From Planctomycetota bacterium (GTDB lineage Bacteria; Planctomycetota; Planctomycetia; Gemmatales; Gemmataceae), in assembly GCA_016195405.1 (NCBI GenBank), contig JACPZP010000153.1:1-50058 (forward strand): a stretch of 50,058 nt of DNA, read 5' to 3'. The stretch's first letter is position 1. Each line of letters begins with the position of its first letter. This document shows, piece after piece, positions 8,786 through 15,811 of the stretch. The translations under genes and the position numbers were made by a program. The notes beneath the pieces were generated by a model. It was not told where the DNA came from and searched no databases. It saw only the letters and a list, made by a program, of their open reading frames with translations.

Positions 8786-9072
8786 CTTTTATTCCTCACA
8801 AAAATTGTCGAACATCGCCAGGCGAGCTGTGGAGTTGGAAATCCGCGACATGTTGAACGTATGCTTCCAGGACGGGTGCTGTCAATGAATTTCCGTGGCC
8901 GCAAACGCGCGGCGTTCTTGGTCTCTTGCTGAACCATGCACTTGAGGGTCGCCGGATCGACGATCCGCAGATAGAATTGCGATTTGCTGAAACACCCTGA
9001 GCGTTCAACTACCGCTTTTGGCCGCCGAAAGCGTCGGCGATTACCGAGAAGCAACCACAACAGGGAACCCTT

Positions 9073-9870
9073 GTGGACGAACATCCCGCCAGTAGCCTGC
9101 CATCCAGCGGCCTGCCATCAATTTTTGATGACGGCGACGTGTACGATCTTGTGGGCAAGGACATCCCGTACGGACTTGATTTCTACGTCGCCCTGGGGCG
9201 CGCGGCGAATGGCCCGGTGCTGGACATCTGCTGTGGCACGGGCCGGATTCTTTTGCCTTGCCTGAAAGCCGGCGTCGATATCGAGGGGCTGGACCTGTTC
9301 GAGCCGATGCTGAAAACTCTGCGCGCGAAGGCGGCCTTGATGAATCTGTCGCCACGACTCTATCAGGCCGACATGAGCGACTTTTCCCTGCCGCGCCGAT
9401 ATCGACTGATCATGATTCCGTTCAACGCTTTTGTTCACAACATGACGCAAGAGGCACAAATCCGTTGCCTGGAGCTCTGTCGCCAACACCTCTTGCCCGG
9501 CGGCAACCTGACGTTTGATACGTTTTTTCCGTCTGTGGAGATTATCGGCACGCCCCCGAAGACGCGCGTGCTGGAGGGGGAGATGCCGCATCCCCAAACC
9601 GGCCTGCCCATGCGCATGTACGACACGCGCACATTCGACCGCGTCGCGCAGGTGCAGCATTCGCTCAACGAAATCGAGCTGCTGGCCGCCGACGGCAGCG
9701 TGCAAGCAGTTCATCGCTCCGAATGCAGCTCGCGGTATATCTACAAGCACGAAATGGCGCTGCTCTTGCGCGTCGCCGGCTTCGCGCGCTGGGAAATCTA
9801 CGGCGACTTCGACCGCCGCCCGCTGACGCGCGAGAGCGACGCAATGATCGTGACGGCCTGCAACGCGTGA
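9073..9870 (+). CDS. Class I SAM-dependent methyltransferase
   Basis: The 265-residue protein has the Rossmann motif I 'VLDICCGTGRILLP' near residues 49-62 and an acidic residue in 'IEGLDLFEPML' expected to contact the SAM ribose. The later strands ('YRLIMIPFNAFVHN', 'LLPGGNLTFDTF') follow the methyltransferase fold. It resembles small-molecule methyltransferases (Methyltransf_25 type); the substrate cannot be deduced. I chose the GTG at 9073, preceded by a modest AGGGAA. The next gene is convergent on the opposite strand, so it appears to be transcribed alone. Confidence 0.8.
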   Translation: MDEHPASSLPSSGLPSIFDDGDVYDLVGKDIPYGLDFYVALGRAANGPVLDICCGTGRILLPCLKAGVDIEGLDLFEPMLKTLRAKAALMNLSPRLYQADMSDFSLPRRYRLIMIPFNAFVHNMTQEAQIRCLELCRQHLLPGGNLTFDTFFPSVEIIGTPPKTRVLEGEMPHPQTGLPMRMYDTRTFDRVAQVQHSLNEIELLAADGSVQAVHRSECSSRYIYKHEMALLLRVAGFARWEIYGDFDRRPLTRESDAMIVTACNA

Positions 9871-9893
9871 ACCGGACCGGATGTGCGGCCCGG

Positions 9894-11399
9894 TCAGAAG
9901 ACTTCAGGAGGCCCGCGCCGAGAGCGCGGTTGATCATTTTCAAACCAAAATGCTCCCTCCTCCCGGGTCTCGTCCATGTCCGGCGGCACCTTGATCATAT
10001 CGATGCCCAGAAGTGCGGCGACGTACACAATCGCGCAAGGAAGCAGAATCCACAATCCGGCGGTTAATAGCGCGCCGGGCCCTCCCACCCACGCCAAGAA
10101 GAACACCGGCAAGGCGTAGGCAATGATGTAGGGAACGGTGGCCTGCAGAACCCCCCACATTTTGCCGGTCGTGATTTCCCGGAACGATTGAGCCGTCAGC
10201 AGCAAGTCATCCCAGGTATTCTGTCGTTTCTCCTCGGCCACGCTGGTTCCACAGCGCATGCCAATCAATAGATTGGCCAACAAGACGAAAACCACACCCA
10301 TGAGCGGCACGAATTCCTTGATCCCATCCTTCCTCGCCGAAAGTCCCTTAAACGCCTGAACGAGGTCGAACTCTAAGACCGCCTTAACAAACCCAGAGGA
10401 AAGGTTATTGGCGATCAGGGCGGCGATCGCGGCTGAGAACGTGAAAACGGCGAGCAAGGCGAGCCACCTTGGCACAATTCGCAAGATTGGCATCGGCGCC
10501 AGACCGATGACGTAACATTCGCGCCAGCGAATGGGATCGTTACCCACGGCTGGGCGGAATGCCCACAGTCGGCGCGACGGTTTCTTGTCGCGCTGTTCCA
10601 CGCAAACCTTTTGCAGACGCCCCCAACCCAGGCGTAGGCAAATGATCCCCAGCAAAGCCCAAGCGGCCAGGTGAGCCATGAGCGCCAACGGTGAACCCTC
10701 GTCGAGCAGCGTGCGGAGATTCTCGACGGGGTCAAACCAAAACGCCTCCGGCACGGAGGCGGTGAAGGCGCGGATGATCAAGTAAGCCGGACCCAAGAAA
10801 AGGTACGACGCAACAAGAGCGTCGGTCGCTCTCCGAATCCAAATCCCAAAAAGGAGGCAGAGAGACCCCACCGCGAAGCCAACAATCGCTTCCTGGGCCA
10901 GCGCCAGGATAAGCGGCGTGAGTCCTCGGTCGGCCATCGATGCTATGAACACCAACGCAGGCAGCGGGGTAAGAACGAGCGGCACGATCAAGATGAGCCG
11001 GCCGAGCAACTTTCCCAGGAGAATCTGCCGGGAAGTCAACTCGGTCCCAAACAAGGCGAACAGGGTGCCGCGCTCTTTCTCCTGCCCAAGGGAACTCGCC
11101 GTAAGCGCGGGGACGATCGCGATGACCAGCACGAGCTGGATTTGCAGTGAAACTGCTAAATACTTGTCGAGAAACTCAATTCGCTGGGCCTGCATCATAC
11201 GGTAGAGCACCAAGCGGGCATGCGACTCGTGTGGTAGAGCCCGAGAGGCGGAAAGCACGGCTCCGAACACGGACAGAGCCTGAATCACAAGCCAGGCGCA
11301 AAAAACGATCGGGAGGAGCCTCCACAGCTTCCGCCGAGTCGTCCGTTTGATTTCCCACGCCAGGACGGGGCCTCCTAGCGCTTCGGCCAGCCAAGACAT
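9894..11399 (-). CDS. ABC-2 type membrane protein (transporter permease)
   Basis: The 501-residue protein has a cytosolic start ('LAWEIKRTTRRKLWRLLP') followed by roughly ten to twelve hydrophobic segments in two halves, the layout of ABC-2 permeases that work with a separate ATPase. Conserved-looking pieces are 'QEKERGTLFALFGTELTSRQILLGKL' in the first half and 'SVAEEKRQNTWDDLLLTAQS' in the second, both typical of loops that contact the ATPase. No ATP-binding subunit gene lies next to it, so the partner must be elsewhere. Substrate unknown. The start ATG has only a weak ribosome binding site. Family call is good; function is not resolved. Confidence 0.75.
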   Translation of the reverse strand: MSWLAEALGGPVLAWEIKRTTRRKLWRLLPIVFCAWLVIQALSVFGAVLSASRALPHESHARLVLYRMMQAQRIEFLDKYLAVSLQIQLVLVIAIVPALTASSLGQEKERGTLFALFGTELTSRQILLGKLLGRLILIVPLVLTPLPALVFIASMADRGLTPLILALAQEAIVGFAVGSLCLLFGIWIRRATDALVASYLFLGPAYLIIRAFTASVPEAFWFDPVENLRTLLDEGSPLALMAHLAAWALLGIICLRLGWGRLQKVCVEQRDKKPSRRLWAFRPAVGNDPIRWRECYVIGLAPMPILRIVPRWLALLAVFTFSAAIAALIANNLSSGFVKAVLEFDLVQAFKGLSARKDGIKEFVPLMGVVFVLLANLLIGMRCGTSVAEEKRQNTWDDLLLTAQSFREITTGKMWGVLQATVPYIIAYALPVFFLAWVGGPGALLTAGLWILLPCAIVYVAALLGIDMIKVPPDMDETREEGAFWFENDQPRSRRGPPEVF

Positions 11400-11469
11400 G
11401 TCGGTTTCTCAAGCGCTCAAAAAGGGAGGCGGGGCGTAGACTCTGAGGTGAATACTAACCGGCGACTAG

Positions 11470-11542
11470 CACCCCGACCAGGATTCGAACCCGGAACGCC
11501 TCGTTCGAAGCGAGGTATGATCGTCCGTTTCACCATCGGGGC
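11470..11542 (-). tRNA. tRNA-Arg (anticodon TCG)
   Basis: A cloverleaf is readable on the minus strand: acceptor GCCCCGA/TCGGGGT with a G1:U72 pair, anticodon stem CCTCG/CGAGG with loop CTTCGAA, and T-arm loop TTCGAAT. The anticodon is TCG, decoding CGA. The short D-loop makes the body resemble Glu/Gln tRNAs more than usual Arg tRNAs, so the charging identity is less certain than the anticodon. CCA is not encoded. It is the last gene of the minus-strand array. Confidence 0.75.
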
Positions 11543-11585
11543 GTCGGCCGCTGAAAAAGGGGACAGGCACCATTTGTGCGGCGAG
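11543..11585. repeat. Repeat-like spacer inside the tRNA array
   Basis: At 43 bases this is the longest spacer in the array (others are 1 to 20). It contains GAAAAAGGGGACAGGCACC, a sequence I recognise as part of a widely scattered repeat in bacterial genomes, followed by ATTTGTGCGGCG. It looks like a repeat fragment inserted between tRNA-Ser and tRNA-Arg. Confidence 0.4.
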
Positions 11586-11671
11586 CGGAAGGCAAGGGAG
11601 TCGAACCCTCATCTCCGTTGGGAGAACCGCCTTAGCAGAGCGGCCCGGCCAACCGTATCCGGCTACCTTCC
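11586..11671 (-). tRNA. tRNA-Ser (anticodon GCT)
   Basis: The 86-base class II tRNA has acceptor GGAAGGT/GCCTTCC, anticodon stem CCGCT/GGCGG, loop CTGCTAA (anticodon GCT, codons AGC/AGU), a long variable arm (TTCTCCCAACGGAGA) diagnostic of tRNA-Ser, and T-loop TTCGACT. Discriminator G. CCA is not encoded. Confidence 0.9.
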
Positions 11672-11676
11672 GAAAG

Positions 11677-11747
11677 TGGACCGCGAGGGAGTCGCACCCT
11701 CATTTCCGGCGTGCGGAGCCGGCGCCCTTCTATTGGACCAGCAGCCC
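11677..11747 (-). tRNA. tRNA-Ala (anticodon CGC), structurally reduced
   Basis: The 71-base gene has acceptor GGGCTGC/GCGGTCC, giving the G3:U70 pair that defines alanine identity, with discriminator A. Anticodon stem CCGGC/GCCGG encloses TCCGCAC, so the anticodon is CGC but position 33 is C instead of the near-universal U. The D-loop AATAGAA lacks the GG that normally contacts the T-loop, and the T-loop reads TGCGACT with G at position 55. The two losses match each other, so the elbow contact is probably absent. It may be functional but is unusual. Confidence 0.75.
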
Positions 11748-11750
11748 AAG

Positions 11751-11827
11751 TTGCGGAGGCCGGATTCGAACCGGCGTCGAACGGCTTATGAGACCGTGCT
11801 GGAAACCAGACTCCAGTCCACTCCGCA
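11751..11827 (-). tRNA. tRNA-Met/Ile2 type (anticodon CAT)
   Basis: The 77-base gene has acceptor TGCGGAG/CTCCGCA (U1:A72), anticodon stem ACGGT/GCCGT, loop CTCATAA (anticodon CAT) and T-loop TTCGAAT. The anticodon stem lacks the three consecutive G:C pairs of initiator tRNA, so it is elongator Met, or Ile2 if lysidine-modified. Sequence alone does not decide. It is separated from tRNA-Leu by a single base. Confidence 0.85.
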
Positions 11828-11828
11828 G

Positions 11829-11912
11829 TGACCAAGGGGAGAGTCGAACTCCCACGCCTGTTACGGCTCGACGTTCTGAGCGTCGCGTGTCTGCCAGTTC
11901 CACCACTTGGCC
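11829..11912 (-). tRNA. tRNA-Leu (anticodon CAG)
   Basis: The 84-base class II tRNA has acceptor GGCCAAG/CTTGGTC, the leucine-like D-arm region TGGTGGAACTGGCAGACAC, anticodon stem CGACG/CGTCG with loop CTCAGAA (CAG, codon CUG), a long variable arm, and T-loop TTCGACT. Discriminator A, as expected for tRNA-Leu. Confidence 0.9.
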
Positions 11913-11918
11913 AATCAA

Positions 11919-11992
11919 AAGCCCGTATGGGAATCGAACCCATCCCTCCAGCTTGAGGAGCTGGTGTCCTCGAACCGATAGACGAACGGGCC
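11919..11992 (-). tRNA. tRNA-Glu (anticodon CTC)
   Basis: The 74-base gene has the classic Glu body TCGTCTATCGGTTCGAGGAC, acceptor GGCCCGT/ACGGGCT and T-loop TTCGATT. Anticodon stem CCAGC/GCTGG encloses TCCTCAA, giving CTC (codon GAG), with C instead of U at position 33, as in the Ala tRNA of this array. CCA is not encoded. Confidence 0.85.
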
Positions 11993-11997
11993 GTCAG

Positions 11998-12078
11998 CGC
12001 GTCGGGCAGGAGTTGAACCTGCACAGCGTGATGCGGGTGGGTTACAGCCACTTAGGCTCGCCAATGCCCAGCCGACGC
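11998..12078 (-). tRNA. tRNA-Tyr (anticodon GTA)
   Basis: The 81-base gene has a perfect acceptor GCGTCGG/CCGACGC, loop CTGTAAC (anticodon GTA), a longer variable region consistent with bacterial tRNA-Tyr, and T-loop TTCAACT. Position 8 is C instead of the usual U, and the anticodon stem has only four good pairs. Confidence 0.8.
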
Positions 12079-12089
12079 ATATTCTCCAG

Positions 12090-12167
12090 TAGCACGGATG
12101 GGATTCGAACCCACCGCATCCGGTTAGACGACCTCCGAATCGATGAACTTCTCGACACGGCCGCGCT
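12090..12167 (-). tRNA. tRNA-like gene, anticodon unresolved
   Basis: A T-arm (GTGGG-TTCGAAT-CCCAT) and acceptor AGCGCGG/CCGTGCT with discriminator A are clear, so this is a tRNA or tRNA relic in register with the array. The middle does not fold normally: the best anticodon stem, TTCGG/CCGGA, would close an 11-base loop AGGTCGTCTAA (containing GTC and TCT), and the D-arm is also odd. It may be a degenerate tRNA or one whose fold I cannot resolve by eye. Confidence 0.5.
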
Positions 12168-12187
12168 GACCAAGGTTCGGGGAGAAG

Positions 12188-12259
12188 CTGCGGCGGCAGG
12201 AATCGAACCTGCAATCGTCTCCTTAACAGGGAGCCGCCTTACCATTGGGCCACACCGCA
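12188..12259 (-). tRNA. tRNA-Asn (anticodon GTT)
   Basis: The 72-base gene has acceptor TGCGGTG/CGCCGCA, D-arm GCCCAATGGTAAGGC, anticodon loop CTGTTAA closed by CTCC/GGAG (anticodon GTT), and T-arm GCAGG-TTCGATT-CCTGC. Discriminator G. CCA is not encoded. Confidence 0.88.
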
Positions 12260-12264
12260 AAAAG

Positions 12265-12337
12265 TGGGATCCGAGGGACTCGAACCCTCACCACGCTGGT
12301 TAAGAGCCAGGTATGCTGCCGCTAACACCTGGATCCC
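12265..12337 (-). tRNA. tRNA-Lys (anticodon CTT)
   Basis: The 73-base gene has acceptor GGGATCC/GGATCCC, each strand containing a BamHI-type palindrome. The anticodon stem CTGG/CCAG encloses CTCTTAA (CTT, codon AAG), and the T-arm is GAGGG-TTCGAGT-CCCTC. Discriminator A. Confidence 0.88.
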
Positions 12338-12353
12338 AGTTCGGCCACCAAAG

Positions 12354-12425
12354 TAGTCCGGGGCGGAATTGCACCAGCCACCGGCGACGTATCAGATCGC
12401 CATGCTCCTGTTACACCACCGGACC
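12354..12425 (-). tRNA. tRNA-Ile (anticodon GAT), odd T-arm
   Basis: The 72-base gene has acceptor GGTCCGG/CCGGACT (G1:U72), anticodon stem GCGAT/GTCGC with loop CTGATAC (GAT, codons AUC/AUU), and discriminator A. The T-loop reads TGCAATT with G55, and the T-stem has a C:C mismatch, so it departs from consensus like the Ala tRNA of the array. It is the first gene of the minus-strand array. Confidence 0.75.
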
Positions 12426-12457
12426 ATCCAATAGACCGTAGCGGCGTTGAACCCAAA

Positions 12458-12491
12458 CAAAAAGGCCGAGCATCTCGCGACGCCCGGCCTT
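12458..12491 (-). terminator. Rho-independent terminator-like hairpin upstream of the tRNA array
   Basis: On the minus strand, stem AAGGCCG/CGGCCTT (12485-12491 and 12462-12468) is followed by a T run (12457-12463 region). It would stop transcription coming from upstream just before the tRNA array, leaving about 30 bases for an array promoter that I could not identify with confidence. Confidence 0.5.
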
Positions 12492-12927
12492 GAAAAAGGC
12501 ATCTGCAAGGAAGGACCTGGCGTCACAAGCGCAAAGGATACATCGGTAGCGAGGCCGGTTGGCCGGCGCTGCGAATCTCAGGCATCCGTTGGGAATTCAG
12601 AGCCGATTTCCAAGTGGTCATCGCCGCCTCAGATTTCATTTCCGGCCCAGTCAGGAAGTTGATTTTCGCCCCGATTGCATTCTACTTTGCAGACGAAAGG
12701 AAGATGCAAAAGGTTCGCAATTATTCCGCGATTGTTCAAAAAGTTTTGGAGACGAGCCGCTACGCAAGACAAAGTTATCGCCTTGCTTGCCATGTGTTCC
12801 AACTTTCTACACAATAAGCCCTTCACGAAGCCGAGGAAGTAGCCGCTACGCCTTCCCGCCGCTGTTCAATCCCAAGCCCATGACCAAGTGTTTCGGATTT
12901 CGCCCGCATCTCTTTGGAGTATGTGTG
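12492..12927. other. Gene-free stretch before the SCP-like gene
   Basis: I see no supported gene in these 436 bases. The plus-strand frame is open far upstream of the next gene (to 12559), but the residues before the signal-peptide methionine look random and the ribosome binding site points to 12928. The segment is richer in A and T around 12655-12800 than its surroundings. Confidence 0.4.
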
Positions 12928-13305
12928 ATGGTTCGAATTGTTATGCTCGCCGTCCTGGGAATCGTCTACGTGGCCGGGGCCTCGCGGGCTGGAGAGGACG
13001 CGCTTGCGGAGGTCAACGCCGCCCGCGCGGCGCGCGGCTTGAAGCTTTTCATCAAGGATGCCGACTTGACTGCGGGCGCTATCAACGTGGCGGATTTCCG
13101 AGCCGCACGCTTGATGGCCGGCCATACCGGCAACGATTTCTCCGGTCTGCCTGTGGGTTCTAGTGCAAGTGCTGCCGGCTGTGCCGCGTGGGAACCAACA
13201 TGGGGATGGGGCGCCTGCTGCACCTATGAAAACTACACGTATGCCGGCGCCGCCTGGGCCATGGGCAAGGACGGCCGGCGGTACATGCAGATATTCGTGA
13301 GATGA
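12928..13305 (+). CDS. Small secreted SCP/CAP-like protein
   Basis: The 125-residue product begins with a signal peptide ('MLAVLGIVYVAGASRA') followed by 'ALAEVNAARAARGL', the opening helix typical of SCP/CAP domain proteins, and ends with 'YAGAAWAMGKDGRRYMQIFVR', resembling the final strand of that fold. It is shorter than a usual CAP domain. The middle contains 'GWGACCTYENYTYAG' with adjacent cysteines. I chose ATG 12928 because GGAG lies 8 bases upstream and the signal peptide starts there. Function is unknown; these proteins are usually extracellular. Confidence 0.65.
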   Translation: MVRIVMLAVLGIVYVAGASRAGEDALAEVNAARAARGLKLFIKDADLTAGAINVADFRAARLMAGHTGNDFSGLPVGSSASAAGCAAWEPTWGWGACCTYENYTYAGAAWAMGKDGRRYMQIFVR

Positions 13306-13317
13306 CACTAAAGCTGC

Positions 13318-14562
13318 CTATTTCTTGCCGCCGGATTCGATCAGCAGATCGATCATTGCGGGTTCCTCCCCGTTTCGGCCGGCCCAGTTTAGAGGAGTTC
13401 GGCCTTCGTTGTCGGTGGCGTTGACTTTGGCGCCGCCGGCCACGAGGAGCCGGGCGACTGCGACCGATCCGACCCGGGCGGCTTCGTGCAGCGGCGTGAA
13501 GCCGTCTTTTGCGCGGGCATTCACGTCGGCGCGGCGCTCAATCAAGAGCTTGGCAATTTCCGGCCGACCCCAGAACGCGGCCGAATGGAGAGTGGTGTAG
13601 CCCTCTGAGTCAGAAACGTTGGCGTCCGCGCCGGCGTCCAGCAACAAGACGATCATTGCCCGGCGGTCGAGAGTCACCGCCCGGTGCAAGACGGGTCGTT
13701 TGTCTTGATCCTTGCTCTTGGCTATCGCCGGATCGGCCTTCAACAGCTCCTTGACCCGCGCGATGTTGTCGCTCGTGATCGCGGAATAGATGTCGATGGG
13801 AATCCCGTGCCCGTGCAGCGTTTCAATGGTGGCCAAATTGCGGGCGTTCTCTTTTTCGTGCCGCTTGGTTTCTGCGAAGCGCACTTGGTAAGCAGCTGAT
13901 CTCATGAACGCCGGGCCTTCCCGCGCAAACACATCGGCGACGCCTTTCTCCGTTAAGACCTTCTTGAGCCTGTCCGATTCCGCGGAAAAAACGAGCTGCT
14001 GCAAGAGCGCGCGCCATCCCTTGTCGCGCGCCTCGGCCGTCCCCATTCGACTCGCAAGAAGGTGCGCAACTTCTCCCTGTCCGCATCGGGCGGCGATGTC
14101 GAGTGCGGTTTGGCCTCTCGCGTCTTTGGCGCTGACGTCGATGCCGGCGTCGAGGAGCAGCTTCACTGACTCAATTGCGCCGTGCTGGGCGGCGAAATGC
14201 AGCGCGGTGGCTTCGTCGTCGATAGTCCACCTGCCGGTCTTGCCGGCGCGCCAGCTGATGCGAGTTTTCACGTCCGCGCCGGCGTCAAGCAGAAGCTTGA
14301 CGACTGCGGGATGCTCGATGGCATCGGCAAGAATGGGATAACCCGTGCCGTTTTCCCAGTCATTCGGGTCGGCTTTGTGCTCCAAGAGGATTTTGCAGAT
14401 CTCGACCCGACCATGCCGCGCAGCAATGCGCAGCGGCGTGTGTTTCGAACCCTCAAGGGCATTGGCCAAATCTGGGTTTTCCTTGAGAGCATTTCGGACG
14501 CGGCCCACATCATTCAGATAGGCGGCGACCTGAAGCGAGTAGGGAGCGCCGGCATCCAACAT
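13318..14562 (-). CDS. Ankyrin-repeat protein, C-terminal part of a TAG-split gene
   Basis: The 414 residues consist almost wholly of ankyrin repeats, with signatures such as 'TPLRIAARHGRVEICKILLE', 'TALHFAAQHGAIESVKLLL', 'TTLHSAAFWGRPEIAKLLI' and 'TPLHEAARVGSVAVARLLV'; I count about eight repeats. It is in the same frame as the upstream piece 14671-15492, separated by one TAG (14671-14673) and an open bridge that reads as further protein. The real gene therefore probably ran from 15492 to 13318, about 724 codons. Ankyrin arrays bind proteins; partner unknown. The listed start is simply the first ATG after the interruption. Confidence 0.8.
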   Translation of the reverse strand: MLDAGAPYSLQVAAYLNDVGRVRNALKENPDLANALEGSKHTPLRIAARHGRVEICKILLEHKADPNDWENGTGYPILADAIEHPAVVKLLLDAGADVKTRISWRAGKTGRWTIDDEATALHFAAQHGAIESVKLLLDAGIDVSAKDARGQTALDIAARCGQGEVAHLLASRMGTAEARDKGWRALLQQLVFSAESDRLKKVLTEKGVADVFAREGPAFMRSAAYQVRFAETKRHEKENARNLATIETLHGHGIPIDIYSAITSDNIARVKELLKADPAIAKSKDQDKRPVLHRAVTLDRRAMIVLLLDAGADANVSDSEGYTTLHSAAFWGRPEIAKLLIERRADVNARAKDGFTPLHEAARVGSVAVARLLVAGGAKVNATDNEGRTPLNWAGRNGEEPAMIDLLIESGGKK

Positions 14563-14670
14563 CAGCTGAACGATCGCACGCGATTTCTTGGCATCCGAGC
14601 CGGCCCAGGCGACCCCTGAAGCGGCATGCTCCAGTGGATGGCGGAAAAACTCCGCAGCGCGTAGTTTGTC

Positions 14671-15492
14671 CTACGGTTTATGCCGGAGAATTGACCGCAC
14701 GACTTGTGGCTCGTCGGCGAAATAGAGCGGGGAAAAGTTGTTGTAGGCGCGCGCGTCCACGTCCGCGCCGTTCGCGAGCATCCATTCGACGACATCCACG
14801 AAACCAAAGCGACTGGCGTGATGCAACGGCGTGCAGCTATACTCCGGGTCCTTTTTGTTGATCCACGTCTTGTCGGCTTGCATCATCTTGAGCGCTTGCT
14901 TGGGGCACTGGTTCCACAAGTAGTCGTGGGGCGTGGTGAGCTTCGGATTGACGACGCGCACCTTGACCGCCCCGCCCTCGACGCGTCCAGTCCAGACGTC
15001 ATGTTCCTTGGTTTGCGCATCGGCCTTGATTTGGAAGAGTGGCACGATGGTGACGTCCTCCCCACTGTTGGGTTCGAGCATTCCCGTCCATGACCACGTG
15101 CCTTGAATCTGCGTCGGGATTACGCGCCAAACATACGTTGCGCCGGCAGCGATCGAAATCGTCTTGAGGGGATAATCATCCCCGTAACCATTGAGGCTGG
15201 CCTTGCGCATCGTCCAGGAATTGCCGTTCTTGTCGGTAATCCGAAAGGTGAGCGTGTCATGCCCCGGCTTACAGGATTCATCCCAAAGCCGGATTGGCTT
15301 GTCGGAGCGATTGGTCAGGTGAACGTTGAAATGTTCGTCGTGATGAATCGTGAGCCGGCCGTGCTCGTCCTTGGCGGGAGCAATCGCGATTTGCAAATCC
15401 GGAGCCGTCCCGGCTGGCGCGGTTTGAGCCGTCACCCCAGGCCCCAGAGCGGATATTAGCACAAAGATCGTTGTGACATGAGTTTTCGCCAT
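14671..15492 (-). CDS. Secreted N-terminal part of a TAG-split ankyrin protein
   Basis: The ATG at 15492 has AGGAG 8 bases upstream and begins a signal peptide ('TTIFVLISALGPGVTAQ'). A beta-rich extracellular domain follows ('HFNVHLTNRSDKPIRLWDES', 'GATYVWRVIPTQIQGTWSW'), then the first ankyrin repeats ('TPLHHASRFGFVDVVEWMLA'). The frame stops at TAG 14671-14673, then stays open into the downstream ankyrin region (13318-14562) without a shift. The natural product is thus likely a single exported ankyrin protein, and the TAG a nonsense mutation. The open frame extends upstream to 16005, but that part lacks a ribosome binding site. Confidence 0.7.
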   Translation of the reverse strand: MAKTHVTTIFVLISALGPGVTAQTAPAGTAPDLQIAIAPAKDEHGRLTIHHDEHFNVHLTNRSDKPIRLWDESCKPGHDTLTFRITDKNGNSWTMRKASLNGYGDDYPLKTISIAAGATYVWRVIPTQIQGTWSWTGMLEPNSGEDVTIVPLFQIKADAQTKEHDVWTGRVEGGAVKVRVVNPKLTTPHDYLWNQCPKQALKMMQADKTWINKKDPEYSCTPLHHASRFGFVDVVEWMLANGADVDARAYNNFSPLYFADEPQVVRSILRHKP

Positions 15493-15811
15493 GACGAACA
15501 CTCCTTCGACTGTTTCCGCCGCCTGTTGCTGGTGTCCTTCAATCCATTCTGTCCAGGCTTTTGGACCGCAGTCAATCCCGACTGGAGCGGGCTGCTGGAC
15601 GCGGAAGCGATTCTGGGCATTGAGGCCGCGCCGCCCAACAACGAGAGGGCTCCGGTCGTTGCTCGTTTCGGTCACAGCGACCGTGTAATGGCCCGGTTTT
15701 TCTACCGTGCCGTGTTCGCTAGCCCGCAGTCTTTTTCCGCCCGAAATCGTCTGAAGTATGAAATCCTTCGTGCGTTCGGCGCCTCCCAGACTCTTGCAGG
15801 AGTATCCATCA
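15493..15811. other. Divergent gene gap
   Basis: These 319 bases separate the ankyrin gene (minus) from the cyclase-fold gene (plus). Open frames cross it on both strands but neither resembles a known protein. Ribosome binding sites for both neighbours lie at its ends (AGGAG on the minus strand before 15492, AGGAG at 15798-15802). I could not pick out a convincing promoter. Confidence 0.4.

Noticed and set aside
11448..12303. Open frames reading across the tRNA array with peptides such as 'FEPGTPRSK' and 'GIRTHRIRLDD'
   Set aside because: These are translations of tRNA 3' ends and acceptor stems, a well-known source of false genes; the DNA is fully explained by tRNA cloverleaves on the minus strand.
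12559..12927. Long N-terminal extension of the SCP-like protein
   Set aside because: The added residues look random, and GGAG plus a signal peptide support ATG 12928.
3586..14673. TAG read as a sense codon in this organism
   Set aside because: Several intact genes here end with TAG at the expected protein end (helicase, secA, lgt, amtB, kinase-like), so TAG works as a stop; the two interruptions are better explained as mutations, readthrough or errors.
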